DNA from: Halalkalibacter urbisdiaboli
Lineage (GTDB): Bacteria > Bacillota > Bacilli > Bacillales > Bacillaceae_D
NCBI RefSeq assembly: GCF_002156385.1
Contig: NZ_MVJM01000001.1
Location: 700,861-764,860 of the forward strand
Length of the DNA: 64,000 nucleotides
Reading direction: 5' to 3'
Position 1 is the stretch's first letter; every line of letters begins with the position of its first letter. The position numbers and the translations under genes are program-made. The notes below the pieces were generated by a model that was not told where the DNA came from, did not search any database, and saw only the letters and a program-made list of their open reading frames with translations. Positions 25,786 to 35,245 of the stretch are shown here, piece after piece.

Positions 25786-26442
25786 TTATTCATATTCATC
25801 TTTCAAATCAATAAAAAATGTATTGTTATCTTTTAGTGAACAGTACGATATTTTTTTTATGTCACGATACCCGAGTTTTCTCATTTCCTGTCTTAGCCAA
25901 AGAGAGGTTTGGTTTATCTTCTTTAAATGCTCCTCCTGCACCTTACCATCTAAAATTAATGGTAAAGGCATAGAGGGTTTATGTTGCGCCTCATCTTTTC
26001 TTTCAATGACAGAAAGCTTACCAGAAGGCTCCAAAATTGCAAATTCAACATCGGATATATTAGAAATTTTATTTTGTCTTAGTTGAATAAGCAAATCGTC
26101 AAAATTGTATCGCTGTTTCCTCATTTCATGCTCATCAATTTTACCTTCACTAATTAAAACTGAAGGTTCACCGTCAACCAGGTCCCTTACCTTTTCGCTT
26201 TTTAATGAAATGAAGGCAAAGAATATTTGAATGAAGGACAACATAACAATAGGGACGATCGTATTCATCATTGGCACTTGAACATCTTCGATTGATATTA
26301 CAGCTAACTCAGCAATCATAATCGAAACAACAAAATCTAACACCGACAATTGACCAATTTCACGTTTCCCCATAAACCTTAACACAAAGAGGAGAATGAA
26401 ATAGATGAAGATTGTTCGTAAAATTATGGTCATATAGTCCAT
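25786..26442 (-). CDS. DUF421 / YetF-family membrane protein
   Basis: A 218-residue protein with three N-terminal membrane helices (ILRTIFIYFILLFVLRFMGK, LDFVVSIMIAELAVISI, IVPIVMLSFIQIFFAFISLK) and two tandem cytoplasmic YetF-type domains (GEPSVLISEGKIDEHEMRKQR and MPLPLILDGKVQEEHLKKI). The motif FMGKREIGQLSVLDFVV is the DUF421 signature. YetF proteins of B. subtilis influence spore germination; this one is close in size and position to YrbG. Exact function unknown. Confidence 0.85.
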   Translation of the reverse strand: MDYMTIILRTIFIYFILLFVLRFMGKREIGQLSVLDFVVSIMIAELAVISIEDVQVPMMNTIVPIVMLSFIQIFFAFISLKSEKVRDLVDGEPSVLISEGKIDEHEMRKQRYNFDDLLIQLRQNKISNISDVEFAILEPSGKLSVIERKDEAQHKPSMPLPLILDGKVQEEHLKKINQTSLWLRQEMRKLGYRDIKKISYCSLKDNNTFFIDLKDEYE

Positions 26443-26536
26443 GATTTTCCCCCTTCATCCAAACCATTGCACACGGTATGCTTTTAGTATGACCGGGGGA
26501 CAAGTACACATGAATTGAAGCTTTTGGTAACTCCGT

Positions 26537-27823
26537 TTAAAAATAAATTAAGTATCTAATATATAAGTACACAGTGGAAATAATAAATGAGATGATCGCT
26601 ATTGGTGTTCCAATTTTCAAAAATTCCCAATAGCTAAATCCTTGTTTCTGTTTTAAAGCCATTCCTGCAACAATTACATTTGCACTAGCACCAATTATTG
26701 TCGCATTTCCACCAAGACAAGCCCCTAACGCTAAAGCCCACCATAATGGGTCCAAATTTGACATTCCATACTGCTGAAACTCTAAGATAACCGGAATCAT
26801 TGCTGCTACAAATGGAATGTTATCAACAAATCCAGATAAAATTCCAGAGCCCCAAAGAATGAATATAGCGGTTTTTGGTAAATCTCCGTCCGTATAATAA
26901 ATAATCGATTTAGCGATTTCATCAATAATGCCCACTTCTTTTAAACCGCCTACAAGTAAAAACAGACCAACAAAGAAAAAGAGTGTTACCCACTCAACTG
27001 ATCGGAATACTTCTTCCATGTCTTGCTCCTGATGTGTGATAAGCATTAATAACAGAGCACCAACCATAGCAATACTCGTTAAGTCGATATGAATCAATGG
27101 TTGAACAATGAATCCAATGGTTGTTGCACTTAAGACTGAAACCGACTTAATTAAGAGGCGCTTATCTTTAATGTAATCAGTTGGGTTAATTGCCAAGAGC
27201 TTTGCCTGATTTTCTTTTCTTACATACAATTGCCTTCTATAGAACAAAACAAGACCGCTCATCACTAGAAGATAAATAATAATAACAACTGGGCTTAAAT
27301 GTACAAGAAAATCATTAAAGGTTAAATGGCTAACCGCCTGACCGATCATTAAATTTGGTGGGTCCCCAATAAGTGTAGCAGTTCCACCAATATTTGATGC
27401 CATCACTATTGACAATAAAAAAGGGACAGCATTTAACTTTAATAAAGAAGTTAACGTAAAAATAATTGGTACAATCAATAACACCGTTGTTACATTGTTT
27501 AAAAACGCCGAGCCAATTGCTGTTAGCGTTGAGATAACTAATAGCAATGGAATTGGTTGACCATTAACCCTCTTTGCTAATGAAATTGCTACATATTCAA
27601 AGAAGCCACTTTGACTTGTAATTGAAACAAGAATCATCATTGAAAGCAATAACGTAATCGTATGCCAATCAATATGATGTAAAAACGCGGCATCAATTTC
27701 ATAAATGCCAAAGACAAGCATTAATACACCGCCTAGGCAAGAAATCACAGCGCGATTTAGTTTTTCAGTTATGATAAAGAAGTAACTGATGATAAAAATG
27801 ATTAACGCCAAGGTCACTCCCAT
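26537..27823 (-). CDS. ArsB/NhaD family ion transporter
   Basis: A 428-residue permease with about 11-12 helices. Family motifs are SQSGFFEYVAISLAK, SAFLNNVTTVLLIVPI, SNIGGTATLIGDPPNLMIG, GFVDNIPFVAAMIPV and GACLGGNATIIGASANVI; the two repeated (T/N)xxGxxxN blocks are the substrate-binding hairpins of the inverted repeats. Members exchange Na+ for H+ (NhaD) or export arsenite (ArsB). No arsenic gene lies nearby, so a Na+/H+ role is more likely, though this is inference. ATG 27823 is 7 nt from AGGAG and preferred over 27844. Confidence 0.85.
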   Translation of the reverse strand: MGVTLALIIFIISYFFIITEKLNRAVISCLGGVLMLVFGIYEIDAAFLHHIDWHTITLLLSMMILVSITSQSGFFEYVAISLAKRVNGQPIPLLLVISTLTAIGSAFLNNVTTVLLIVPIIFTLTSLLKLNAVPFLLSIVMASNIGGTATLIGDPPNLMIGQAVSHLTFNDFLVHLSPVVIIIYLLVMSGLVLFYRRQLYVRKENQAKLLAINPTDYIKDKRLLIKSVSVLSATTIGFIVQPLIHIDLTSIAMVGALLLMLITHQEQDMEEVFRSVEWVTLFFFVGLFLLVGGLKEVGIIDEIAKSIIYYTDGDLPKTAIFILWGSGILSGFVDNIPFVAAMIPVILEFQQYGMSNLDPLWWALALGACLGGNATIIGASANVIVAGMALKQKQGFSYWEFLKIGTPIAIISFIISTVYLYIRYLIYF

Positions 27824-27975
27824 TTCTGTTCTCCTCTCATCCACATTTCTACCATCCTATGACAAGCTTCAGTGAAACATGTCCATTACAAATGACAATA
27901 AGTACGTCTATTTTAAACAAGCCTGAATAAGCTTTAGTAAGTTATCTATTTTTCAAGAAAAAGGAGGAGAGGATT

Positions 27976-28359
27976 TTGGCTTACCGCGGTTTCTTACCTG
28001 CTGTATTCTTTGGACTTGGAACAATCCTTGTCATAGCATTATCCTTTAGCTTTTTAGTCTCACTCGTATTATCGCTAACGTCCTTAACCGAACAATCCGT
28101 CCACTGGGTGATTTTAATTGTTGCATTTCTTGCAATGTTTATCGGTGGGCTTGTTTCTGGCGCAAAAGCAAAAGAAAAAGGCTGGATTGCAGGGATAAGC
28201 ACAGCGCTTTTATTTTCATTTTTAACGTTCCTTATTCAATTTTTAGGGTACGATAGTGGATTCACATCAGAACAATACTTATTTCACGGTGGGTATCTTC
28301 TTGTTGCTGCATGTGGTGGAATTATTGGAGTTAATCTTTCAAGCGGAAAACAAGGGTAG
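27976..28359 (+). CDS. TIGR04086-type membrane protein (YrzE-like)
   Basis: A 127-residue four-helix membrane protein starting at TTG 27976 behind AGGAGGAGAGGA. Helices run about 8-30, 41-62, 70-92 and 101-120; MFIGGLVSGAKAKEKGWIAGIST is the family signature. Homologues (YrzE) lie next to yajC-tgt in Bacillus, here in convergent orientation. No function is known. Confidence 0.8.
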   Translation: MAYRGFLPAVFFGLGTILVIALSFSFLVSLVLSLTSLTEQSVHWVILIVAFLAMFIGGLVSGAKAKEKGWIAGISTALLFSFLTFLIQFLGYDSGFTSEQYLFHGGYLLVAACGGIIGVNLSSGKQG

Positions 28360-28393
28360 AGTAACGATTTCTTTCCTAGGATATTTCGTTAAT

Positions 28394-28427
28394 AAAAAAA
28401 CTCGGCTTAAAACCCCGAGTTTTTTTA
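28394..28427 (+). terminator. Terminator of the YrzE-like gene
   Basis: AAAAAACTCGG and CCGAGTTTTTTT form a stem with an A-run and a T-run. It lies 35 nt after the stop. Confidence 0.85.
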
Positions 28428-28441
28428 TTGTACGAAGAAAA

Positions 28442-28580
28442 AGAGGTGTCCCAAAAGTTAACCTTTTGAGACACCTCCGAAGTAATGTGCGCGTGTCGCT
28501 TCATCTTTTAAAAGTCTTATGAGGAGCAATTTCCTCCTCATAAGACGCGTGTAGCGAACGGAGCCATTGCCTCTGCTTCA
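28442..28580. repeat. Two-part palindromic intergenic element, copy 4
   Basis: AAGAGGTGTCCCAAAAG with CTTTTGAGACACCT (28441-28477) forms the yajC-side terminator on the minus strand. Adjacent lies GTAATGTGCGCGTGTCGCTT, CATCTTTTAAAAG, the perfect palindrome GTCTTATGAGGAG / CTCCTCATAAGAC, and GTGTAGCGAACGGAGCCATT. Outer blocks match copies 1, 2 and 5; the inner arms differ in sequence but keep pairing. It fills the 3' UTR of the queA-tgt-yajC operon. Confidence 0.75.
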
Positions 28581-28586
28581 TTATGA

Positions 28587-28850
28587 TCAATCAGGATTCA
28601 CAACTTCACGAACAGCTGATTTATCAAATGTTAATTTACGATTGTCATTTACAAGAATAACCATTGTATCCTCATCGATTGAATCAATCGTACCGTGAAG
28701 CCCGCCAATTGTGATAATTTTATCACCACGCTTAAGCGCAGCGTGCATATCACGTACCTGCTTTTGTCTCTTTTGCTGTGGACGAATAAGCAAGAAATAA
28801 AAAATTGCAAACATCAATATTAGCGGAAGAATTGTTCCAAGTACCTCCAT
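28587..28850 (-). CDS. yajC: Preprotein translocase subunit YajC
   Basis: A single-span protein of 87 residues (YrbF in B. subtilis) associated with SecDF. The N-terminal helix LGTILPLILMFAIFYFLLIRPQQKRQKQ, including the RPQQKRQK motif, and GDKIITIGGLHGTIDSIDEDT are diagnostic. It is 36 nt after tgt, with a GGAGGGG ribosome site. Confidence 0.95.
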   Translation of the reverse strand: MEVLGTILPLILMFAIFYFLLIRPQQKRQKQVRDMHAALKRGDKIITIGGLHGTIDSIDEDTMVILVNDNRKLTFDKSAVREVVNPD

Positions 28851-28886
28851 TTACTTCCCCTCCTTTCTGTAGTAAACGTTGTATGA

Positions 28887-30038
<1,152 letters not shown>

Positions 30039-30052
30039 TTAACAATACAGCA

Positions 30053-31078
30053 TTAACGAATGAGCATTGCATCTCCAAAGCTGAAAAAACGGTACCGTTC
30101 TTCTACTGCATGACGATATGCTTTAAGAATGTTTTCTCTTCCTGCTAACGCACTAACTAACATCACTAAAGTTGATTTAGGTAAATGGAAATTTGTAAGC
30201 AAACCATCTAACCCTCTATATGTGTAACCCGGGTAAATAAAAATAGAAGTCCAACCAGATGCTTCACGAAAAGACCCATGCTCTTTTACAATCGTTTCAA
30301 GCGTACGTGCTGAGGTTGTCCCTACAGCAATAATTCGCTTTCCTTTTTCTCGTACTTCCTGAAGTAATCGTGCCGTCCCTTCACTCATCTGATAAAACTC
30401 AGCATGCATCTCATGTTCCTCAATCGAATCAACACTTACTGGTCGAAAAGTACCTAATCCGACATGAAGAGTAATAAACGCAATATGAACCCCTTTTTCT
30501 CTTATTTGATTAAGTAATTCTTCTGTAAAATGTAGGCCTGCCGTTGGTGCAGCAGCAGAGCCTCTATGCTTTGCAAAAACCGTTTGATAACGCTCTTGGT
30601 CGTTTAATTGTTCCTTTATATAAGGAGGCAATGGCATTTCACCTAGTTCATCTAACACTTCGTGAAAAATACCTTGATAATTCATTTGGAGAACTCGTCC
30701 TCCATGCTCTGCTTCATCGATGCATGTTGCTGTTAGTTTACCATCACCGAATGTAATCGTAGTTCCAACCTTTACACGCTTTCCTGGCTTCACCAACGTT
30801 TCCCATTTGTCATCTTCTAGTTGTTTTAAAAGAAGAACCTCAATGTTTGCACCAGTGTCCTCTTTTATACCATACAAACGAGCTGGCATAACACGTGTAT
30901 CGTTTAAAACTAAACAGTCCCCCTCATTTAATTCATCAACAATTGATGGAAACTTGCGGTCTTCGATATCACCTGTTTCTTTATTTAAAACAAGCAAACG
31001 AGACGCCGTTCGATCAAGAAGCGGCGTCTGTGCAATCAATTCTTCTGGTAAATGAAAATCAAAATCACGTACATCCAT
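30053..31078 (-). CDS. queA: S-adenosylmethionine:tRNA ribosyltransferase-isomerase
   Basis: QueA (341 residues) adds the epoxycyclopentane ring from SAM to preQ1-34 in tRNA. Landmarks are [61 protein letters not shown] and [24 protein letters not shown] 31078 ([11 protein letters not shown]) is 9 nt from AAAGGTG; the GTG at 31090 is inside that site. Confidence 0.97.
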   Translation of the reverse strand: MDVRDFDFHLPEELIAQTPLLDRTASRLLVLNKETGDIEDRKFPSIVDELNEGDCLVLNDTRVMPARLYGIKEDTGANIEVLLLKQLEDDKWETLVKPGKRVKVGTTITFGDGKLTATCIDEAEHGGRVLQMNYQGIFHEVLDELGEMPLPPYIKEQLNDQERYQTVFAKHRGSAAAPTAGLHFTEELLNQIREKGVHIAFITLHVGLGTFRPVSVDSIEEHEMHAEFYQMSEGTARLLQEVREKGKRIIAVGTTSARTLETIVKEHGSFREASGWTSIFIYPGYTYRGLDGLLTNFHLPKSTLVMLVSALAGRENILKAYRHAVEERYRFFSFGDAMLIR

Positions 31079-31170
31079 TGGTTTATTCACCTTTTTTTCT
31101 AAATTATGTCCATTATCCTAACATAGCATACCGAACCTAGACATATTAATCAAGCTACTTCCTGTCACAT

Positions 31171-31389
31171 TTAACGAAAACGACCGATAATAAAAAAAAT
31201 AAGCGAAAGTACAACACTTAGTACAATTGATGTCATAATCGGAAAATAAAAAGTTGCATTTTCGCGTTTAATTAAAAGATCCCCCGGAAGCTTTCCTAAC
31301 GGTAAAAATCTCCCACCTATTTGCCATATCACACCAATCACAATACATACAATACCGATTCCAATCAATAGCTTCGGTAATGAATTCAT
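31171..31389 (-). CDS. DUF2905 membrane protein
   Basis: A 72-residue protein with two hydrophobic helices ([19 protein letters not shown] and [20 protein letters not shown]) joined by the DUF2905 signature [25 protein letters not shown] (shown in part). Start ATG overlaps the ruvB stop as ATGA, so it is the third gene of a ruvA-ruvB transcript. Function unknown. Confidence 0.85.
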   Translation of the reverse strand: MNSLPKLLIGIGIVCIVIGVIWQIGGRFLPLGKLPGDLLIKRENATFYFPIMTSIVLSVVLSLIFFIIGRFR

Positions 31390-32387
31390 TGATTTGGCAC
31401 CTCCAAATTAAAATGCTGATAACAGCTATGGGTGACCATTCTGCCCCTCGGAGTTCGTTGTAGAAAACCAATTTGTAGAAGATATGGTTCGTATACATCT
31501 TCAATTGTTTCTGCTTCCTCACCAATGGTTGCAGAAATCGTTTCTAGACCTACTGGGCCTCCGCGAAATTTTTCGATCATCCCTTTTAATAATTTATGGT
31601 CAATATGATCAAGTCCCAAACGGTCTACTTGTAAATTTTCTAATGCAGATTGTGCTAAAGCTAGCGTAATAGTTCCGTCACCTTGAACTTGAGCAAAATC
31701 CCTTACTCTTTTTAACAGTCGGTTCGCAATACGAGGTGTCCCACGTGAACGTCTTGCTATCTCCACTGATGCCTGCTCTTCTAATTCAACTGAAAAAATA
31801 TCAGCCGTACGTTGAACGATTATCGCTAATTCTTCTTCAGTATAATACTCTAATCGGGCTAATACCCCAAAACGATCTCTTAATGGTGCCGAGAGCATCC
31901 CCGCCCTTGTAGTAGCACCAACTAATGTAAAGGGAGGTAGATCAAGCCGAACTGACCTTGCTGTTGGCCCTTTACCAATGACAATATCCAAGCAAAAATC
32001 CTCCATAGCTGGATATAACACTTCTTCAACCATGCGATTTAGTCGGTGAATTTCATCAATAAATAATACATCACCAGGCTCTAAAGCAGTTAAAATTGCC
32101 GCTAAATCACCTGGTCTCTCAATCGCCGGTCCAGACGTTGTTCGCATTTGCACTCCCATTTCTGTGGCGATAATACCAGACAGTGTTGTTTTACCAAGCC
32201 CGGGAGGACCATATAAAAGAACATGGTCAAGACATTCTTCTCTCATTTTTGCGGCTTCAATAAATACTTCTAGATTTTTCTTCACTTTTTCTTGACCAAT
32301 GTAATGTTTTAGTTCATTTGGGCGGATACTTTGTTCAATCGATTGATCATGCTCTTGTGCCTCCGCCGAGATCATCCGTTCTTCCAT
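31386..32387 (-). CDS. ruvB: Holliday junction branch migration helicase RuvB
   Basis: A 333-residue AAA+ motor that with RuvA drives branch migration. Walker A is [13 protein letters not shown], Walker B is [11 protein letters not shown], sensor 1 is [10 protein letters not shown], and the arginine finger region APLRDRFGV is present. The C-terminal winged helix ends RTPRGRMVT. It lies 15 nt after ruvA. Confidence 0.98.
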   Translation of the reverse strand: MEERMISAEAQEHDQSIEQSIRPNELKHYIGQEKVKKNLEVFIEAAKMREECLDHVLLYGPPGLGKTTLSGIIATEMGVQMRTTSGPAIERPGDLAAILTALEPGDVLFIDEIHRLNRMVEEVLYPAMEDFCLDIVIGKGPTARSVRLDLPPFTLVGATTRAGMLSAPLRDRFGVLARLEYYTEEELAIIVQRTADIFSVELEEQASVEIARRSRGTPRIANRLLKRVRDFAQVQGDGTITLALAQSALENLQVDRLGLDHIDHKLLKGMIEKFRGGPVGLETISATIGEEAETIEDVYEPYLLQIGFLQRTPRGRMVTHSCYQHFNLEVPNQ

Positions 32388-32402
32388 GGCTATCCTCCAA
32401 AC

Positions 32403-33017
32403 TTATCCCTTTAATAGCAGCTGTAATGCCTTTTTAATATATCCATCAGTCTCAAGCTGTTGCTCTTCTAATTGTGGACGGATTTTCTTTAGTTCCTTCT
32501 CAACATAGCCTAACGCTCGGAGCGCTTCCAATGCTTCTTCAAGTTCTGAATTTAATCGACCTGAGCCTGCATGTGTTTTAGAATTAAGCTCTGCATAGTT
32601 AAACAAATCATTTGAGAAATCATCTAATTTCCCTTTTAAATCAAGAATAATTTGTCTTGCTGTTTTTTTTCCCACACCAGGAAATTTTACAAGGTATGTC
32701 TCATCTTCTCCTTCAATTGCTGCAACAACATCCTCAGGCTGACCTGATGCTAAAATAGCCAAGGCTCCTTTAGGGCCTATTCCAGAAACATTCAAAAGTT
32801 TCTCAAAAAGTGAACGTTCACTCTTTGTCTTAAAACCATAAAGTCGTAGAATATCCTCTCGTACATATTGATAAGTATAAATCCGAATTATTTCATCAAT
32901 ATTTCGCTGAAAAACATACGGGTTAGGACAATATAACTGATAGCCAATCCCATTATTATCAAGCACTGCGTACTGAGTCTCTATTTCCACAAGCTTTCCC
33001 TGTATAAAATCAATCAT
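32403..33017 (-). CDS. ruvA: Holliday junction branch migration complex subunit RuvA
   Basis: RuvA, 204 residues, forms the tetramer that binds the four-way junction and loads RuvB. The OB domain ([25 protein letters not shown]) is followed by two helix-hairpin-helix motifs ([17 protein letters not shown] and [20 protein letters not shown]) and the RuvB-binding UBA-like domain ([20 protein letters not shown]). Confidence 0.98.
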   Translation of the reverse strand: MIDFIQGKLVEIETQYAVLDNNGIGYQLYCPNPYVFQRNIDEIIRIYTYQYVREDILRLYGFKTKSERSLFEKLLNVSGIGPKGALAILASGQPEDVVAAIEGEDETYLVKFPGVGKKTARQIILDLKGKLDDFSNDLFNYAELNSKTHAGSGRLNSELEEALEALRALGYVEKELKKIRPQLEEQQLETDGYIKKALQLLLKG

Positions 33018-33101
33018 CCTTTACTTCCTCTCCATATACGAACATTCATTTCTATTTTAGCACAATGGTGTCAGCACGTCATAGACCATGAATAACTAAA
33101 T

Positions 33102-33142
33102 AAAAAAGAGTGAGCCAAAAGATTTTTACTTTGGCTCACTTC
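33102..33142 (-). terminator. Terminator of bofC
   Basis: Minus-strand AAGTGAGCCAAAG and CTTTTGGCTCACT pair, followed by CTTTTTTATTT. Confidence 0.8.
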
Positions 33143-33145
33143 TGT

Positions 33146-33733
33146 TTACATTTCTTTTCTTTTATATTGACTAAAAACATGGAGAACTTCTTCGTAATGT
33201 TCTCGGCTCTTTACTGGAATGCCTTTAACGAGTTCTGTATGCTGCTTACTTTTTAACTTACTCGTATCAACCTGAAAAAACGACTGAATGATTTGAGACT
33301 CAGTTGGCTCCCCTTCATAAACATTTAACGTACCATCCTTTGATATTCCAAAATAGCCATTCATCTTCAATAAAGGAGAAATGTCATTTATTTGCTTGCG
33401 AAAAATCATTCTTTCCTCGTTTTGATCGATAAGAGTCCAATCATTGTAATAAGCCCAAAAATCCTCCATTGACCAAATTGTTTCTTGGACTTTTTCTTCG
33501 CTTATCTCACCGTCGAGATACTCTCTTTCAAGAATAACATTGATTGTCATTGGAGCCATGACATCTACAGCCTCAGTTTCATTCAAGTCGGTTTCCTGAA
33601 CGTCTTCTTGTGCACTTGTATCATCGGAAATAGGTAAAATCATCATGGTCCCTAATCCTATAATAATAATCATAAAAATCAGCAAATATTTTTCAAGAAA
33701 ACGTTGAAATACCATCATTTTTTTCACCACCAT
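33146..33733 (-). CDS. bofC: Bypass-of-forespore protein BofC
   Basis: About 190-195 residues with an N-terminal signal-anchor (LIFMIIIIGLGTMMILPI) and an extracytoplasmic part. In B. subtilis BofC is made in the forespore and restrains SpoIVB, delaying sigma-K activation. Homology is judged from position (directly after ruvAB in B. subtilis too) and from TINVILEREYLDGEISEE, GYFGISKDGTLNVYEGEP and FFQVDTSKLKS. The exact start is uncertain: ATG 33733 is only 2 nt from AGAGG, while GTG 33727 and ATG 33718 are better spaced. Confidence 0.85.
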   Translation of the reverse strand: MVVKKMMVFQRFLEKYLLIFMIIIIGLGTMMILPISDDTSAQEDVQETDLNETEAVDVMAPMTINVILEREYLDGEISEEKVQETIWSMEDFWAYYNDWTLIDQNEERMIFRKQINDISPLLKMNGYFGISKDGTLNVYEGEPTESQIIQSFFQVDTSKLKSKQHTELVKGIPVKSREHYEEVLHVFSQYKRKEM

Positions 33734-33873
33734 AACCTCTATTTCATAATCTTTTTTATGATGCCATTTTTAGTATGCTCGTTATTTTATAATCCATAAC
33801 CCCGAAATTAATCAATTTGGTAATAATAACGAACTCCTTTCTATTATTTTACAAAAGATTTTTTATTATCCAT

Positions 33874-33903
33874 AAAAAAAACCCAAAGGAACTCCTTTGG
33901 GCT
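33874..33903 (-). terminator. Terminator of the YhcN-type gene
   Basis: Minus-strand GCCCAAAGG-AGTT-CCTTTGGG followed by eight T, 28 nt after the stop. Confidence 0.85.
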
Positions 33904-33930
33904 AATTAAAAACCTTTATATTTTTCTCTC

Positions 33931-35028
33931 TTAGCGAGAACGCTCGAAAGGTCGTTGGACAGCACGAGCAAGGTCATTAATCATATCATTAAATGTTGCA
34001 CCAACCTCTTCAAATGCTGCACCTGTTCTCAGACGATCATCCATTGTACGGATTTGACCTACTGTATCGTTATCTGTAACAACGTGTACATCCTTACCTT
34101 TTACAAGACCTTTCACTTTACGCTCTACTTTTTGTTCAACTTGTTGAGCATTGTTGTTATCTGAATCGATACCAACAACTACGTCATTACCGTGAACAAT
34201 AACACGTACATCATCTACTCCATTCATGTTTTGAACACGACTAACAATTTGTTGTGCTGTACGACTATCATAATCGCGGTGATAGTTAGCTGTACCTTGA
34301 CGACCTTGAGTACCATTGTTTTGAGCACCCATGTTAGTACGGCCCGTGCGATTAGTTTGACCTACAGTTTGGTTACGAGTTGTTTGACCGTCAAGAGTTG
34401 CTTGGCGTGTCGTTCGATTATTCGTTAATCCTGCTCGATCACGAGCATTACCACGTAATAACCCATCCTCATCAACCATTCCAGGACGGTTGTTTCCTAC
34501 AATTCCTGAATGACCTGTTCCAGCTCTTTGTTGCGTACCGAATAATCCTCGGTTAGTATCACCGGTTCTTTGTGTTCCGAATAATCCTCGGTTAGTTGTT
34601 TGGGCACCATAATTAGCTCGGTTACTCTCAGTTATTCTTTGTTGGTCAGCACGAGTACGACCTTGTTCACCTGTAACCGTGTCGTTTGTGAACAATCCTG
34701 TTCTACCTAACCCAGTTGTCCCATTATTGTTGCCTTGTGGTAAAAACCCGGTTCTTTGCCCATAATTTGTTGGACCAGTTGTTGTATTAAATCCTGTACG
34801 ATTTTGCCCAAGCTGTCCTTGATTTCCACCACGCGTGTTCGGTGTCATCATATCAGTTACAGGTCCTTGACCTCGATGACCAGTATTGGTACCTGTCATT
34901 TGCTGTGCATCAAACCCGGTACGATTATAATTTGCATTCATGTCTGTGGCTTGGTTATCCGTGCCACAACCAGTTAAACCACCCATAAGCATTGTTGCTG
35001 CTGCTACTGACATTGCGATTTTTTTCAT
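33931..35028 (-). CDS. YhcN/YlaJ-family sporulation lipoprotein with expanded low-complexity region
   Basis: A 365-residue predicted lipoprotein. The signal peptide MKKIAMSVAAATMLMGGLTGCG ends at a lipobox (LTGC) with Cys21. Residues ~25-245 are an N/T/G/R/Q-rich region with repeated RTGF, TNRGLFGTQ and GRTGL-like blocks. The C-terminal ~110 residues (ADD-type fold: AQQIVSRVQNMNGVDDVRVIVHGNDVVVGID) match YhcN/YlaJ, which are spore inner-membrane or coat-associated lipoproteins. Typical members are around 190-210 residues, so this one is expanded by the repeats. ATG 35028 follows AAAGGGGGC; the frame opens 8 codons earlier with no site. Confidence 0.88.
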   Translation of the reverse strand: MKKIAMSVAAATMLMGGLTGCGTDNQATDMNANYNRTGFDAQQMTGTNTGHRGQGPVTDMMTPNTRGGNQGQLGQNRTGFNTTTGPTNYGQRTGFLPQGNNNGTTGLGRTGLFTNDTVTGEQGRTRADQQRITESNRANYGAQTTNRGLFGTQRTGDTNRGLFGTQQRAGTGHSGIVGNNRPGMVDEDGLLRGNARDRAGLTNNRTTRQATLDGQTTRNQTVGQTNRTGRTNMGAQNNGTQGRQGTANYHRDYDSRTAQQIVSRVQNMNGVDDVRVIVHGNDVVVGIDSDNNNAQQVEQKVERKVKGLVKGKDVHVVTDNDTVGQIRTMDDRLRTGAAFEEVGATFNDMINDLARAVQRPFERSR

Positions 35029-35189
35029 ATTTGAAAGCCCCCTTTCAAACATTATGGTGTCTGTATAGAGCTTTCTTTACACTGTTACTTCCTGGTCATA
35101 ATGGAAAATGTACAGGTCTATACTATAGAGAAAACAAGATAGTCTTACTATCATGCCTCAACAGTGATTGAGTTTATTTTTACACACAC

Positions 35190-35221
35190 AAAAAAGAGGC
35201 TTGAGTATGCTCAAACCTCTA
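35190..35221 (-). terminator. Terminator of safA
   Basis: Minus-strand AGAGGTTTGAG-CATA-CTCAAGCCTCT followed by TTTTTTG, 25 nt after the stop. Confidence 0.85.
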
Positions 35222-35245
35222 AATTAATCCAATCAAGTTAGTTTT

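Noticed and set aside
28394-28580. Insertion sequence remnant between the YrzE-like gene and yajC
   Set aside because: No transposase sequence or target duplication is visible; better explained by a terminator and a palindromic element.
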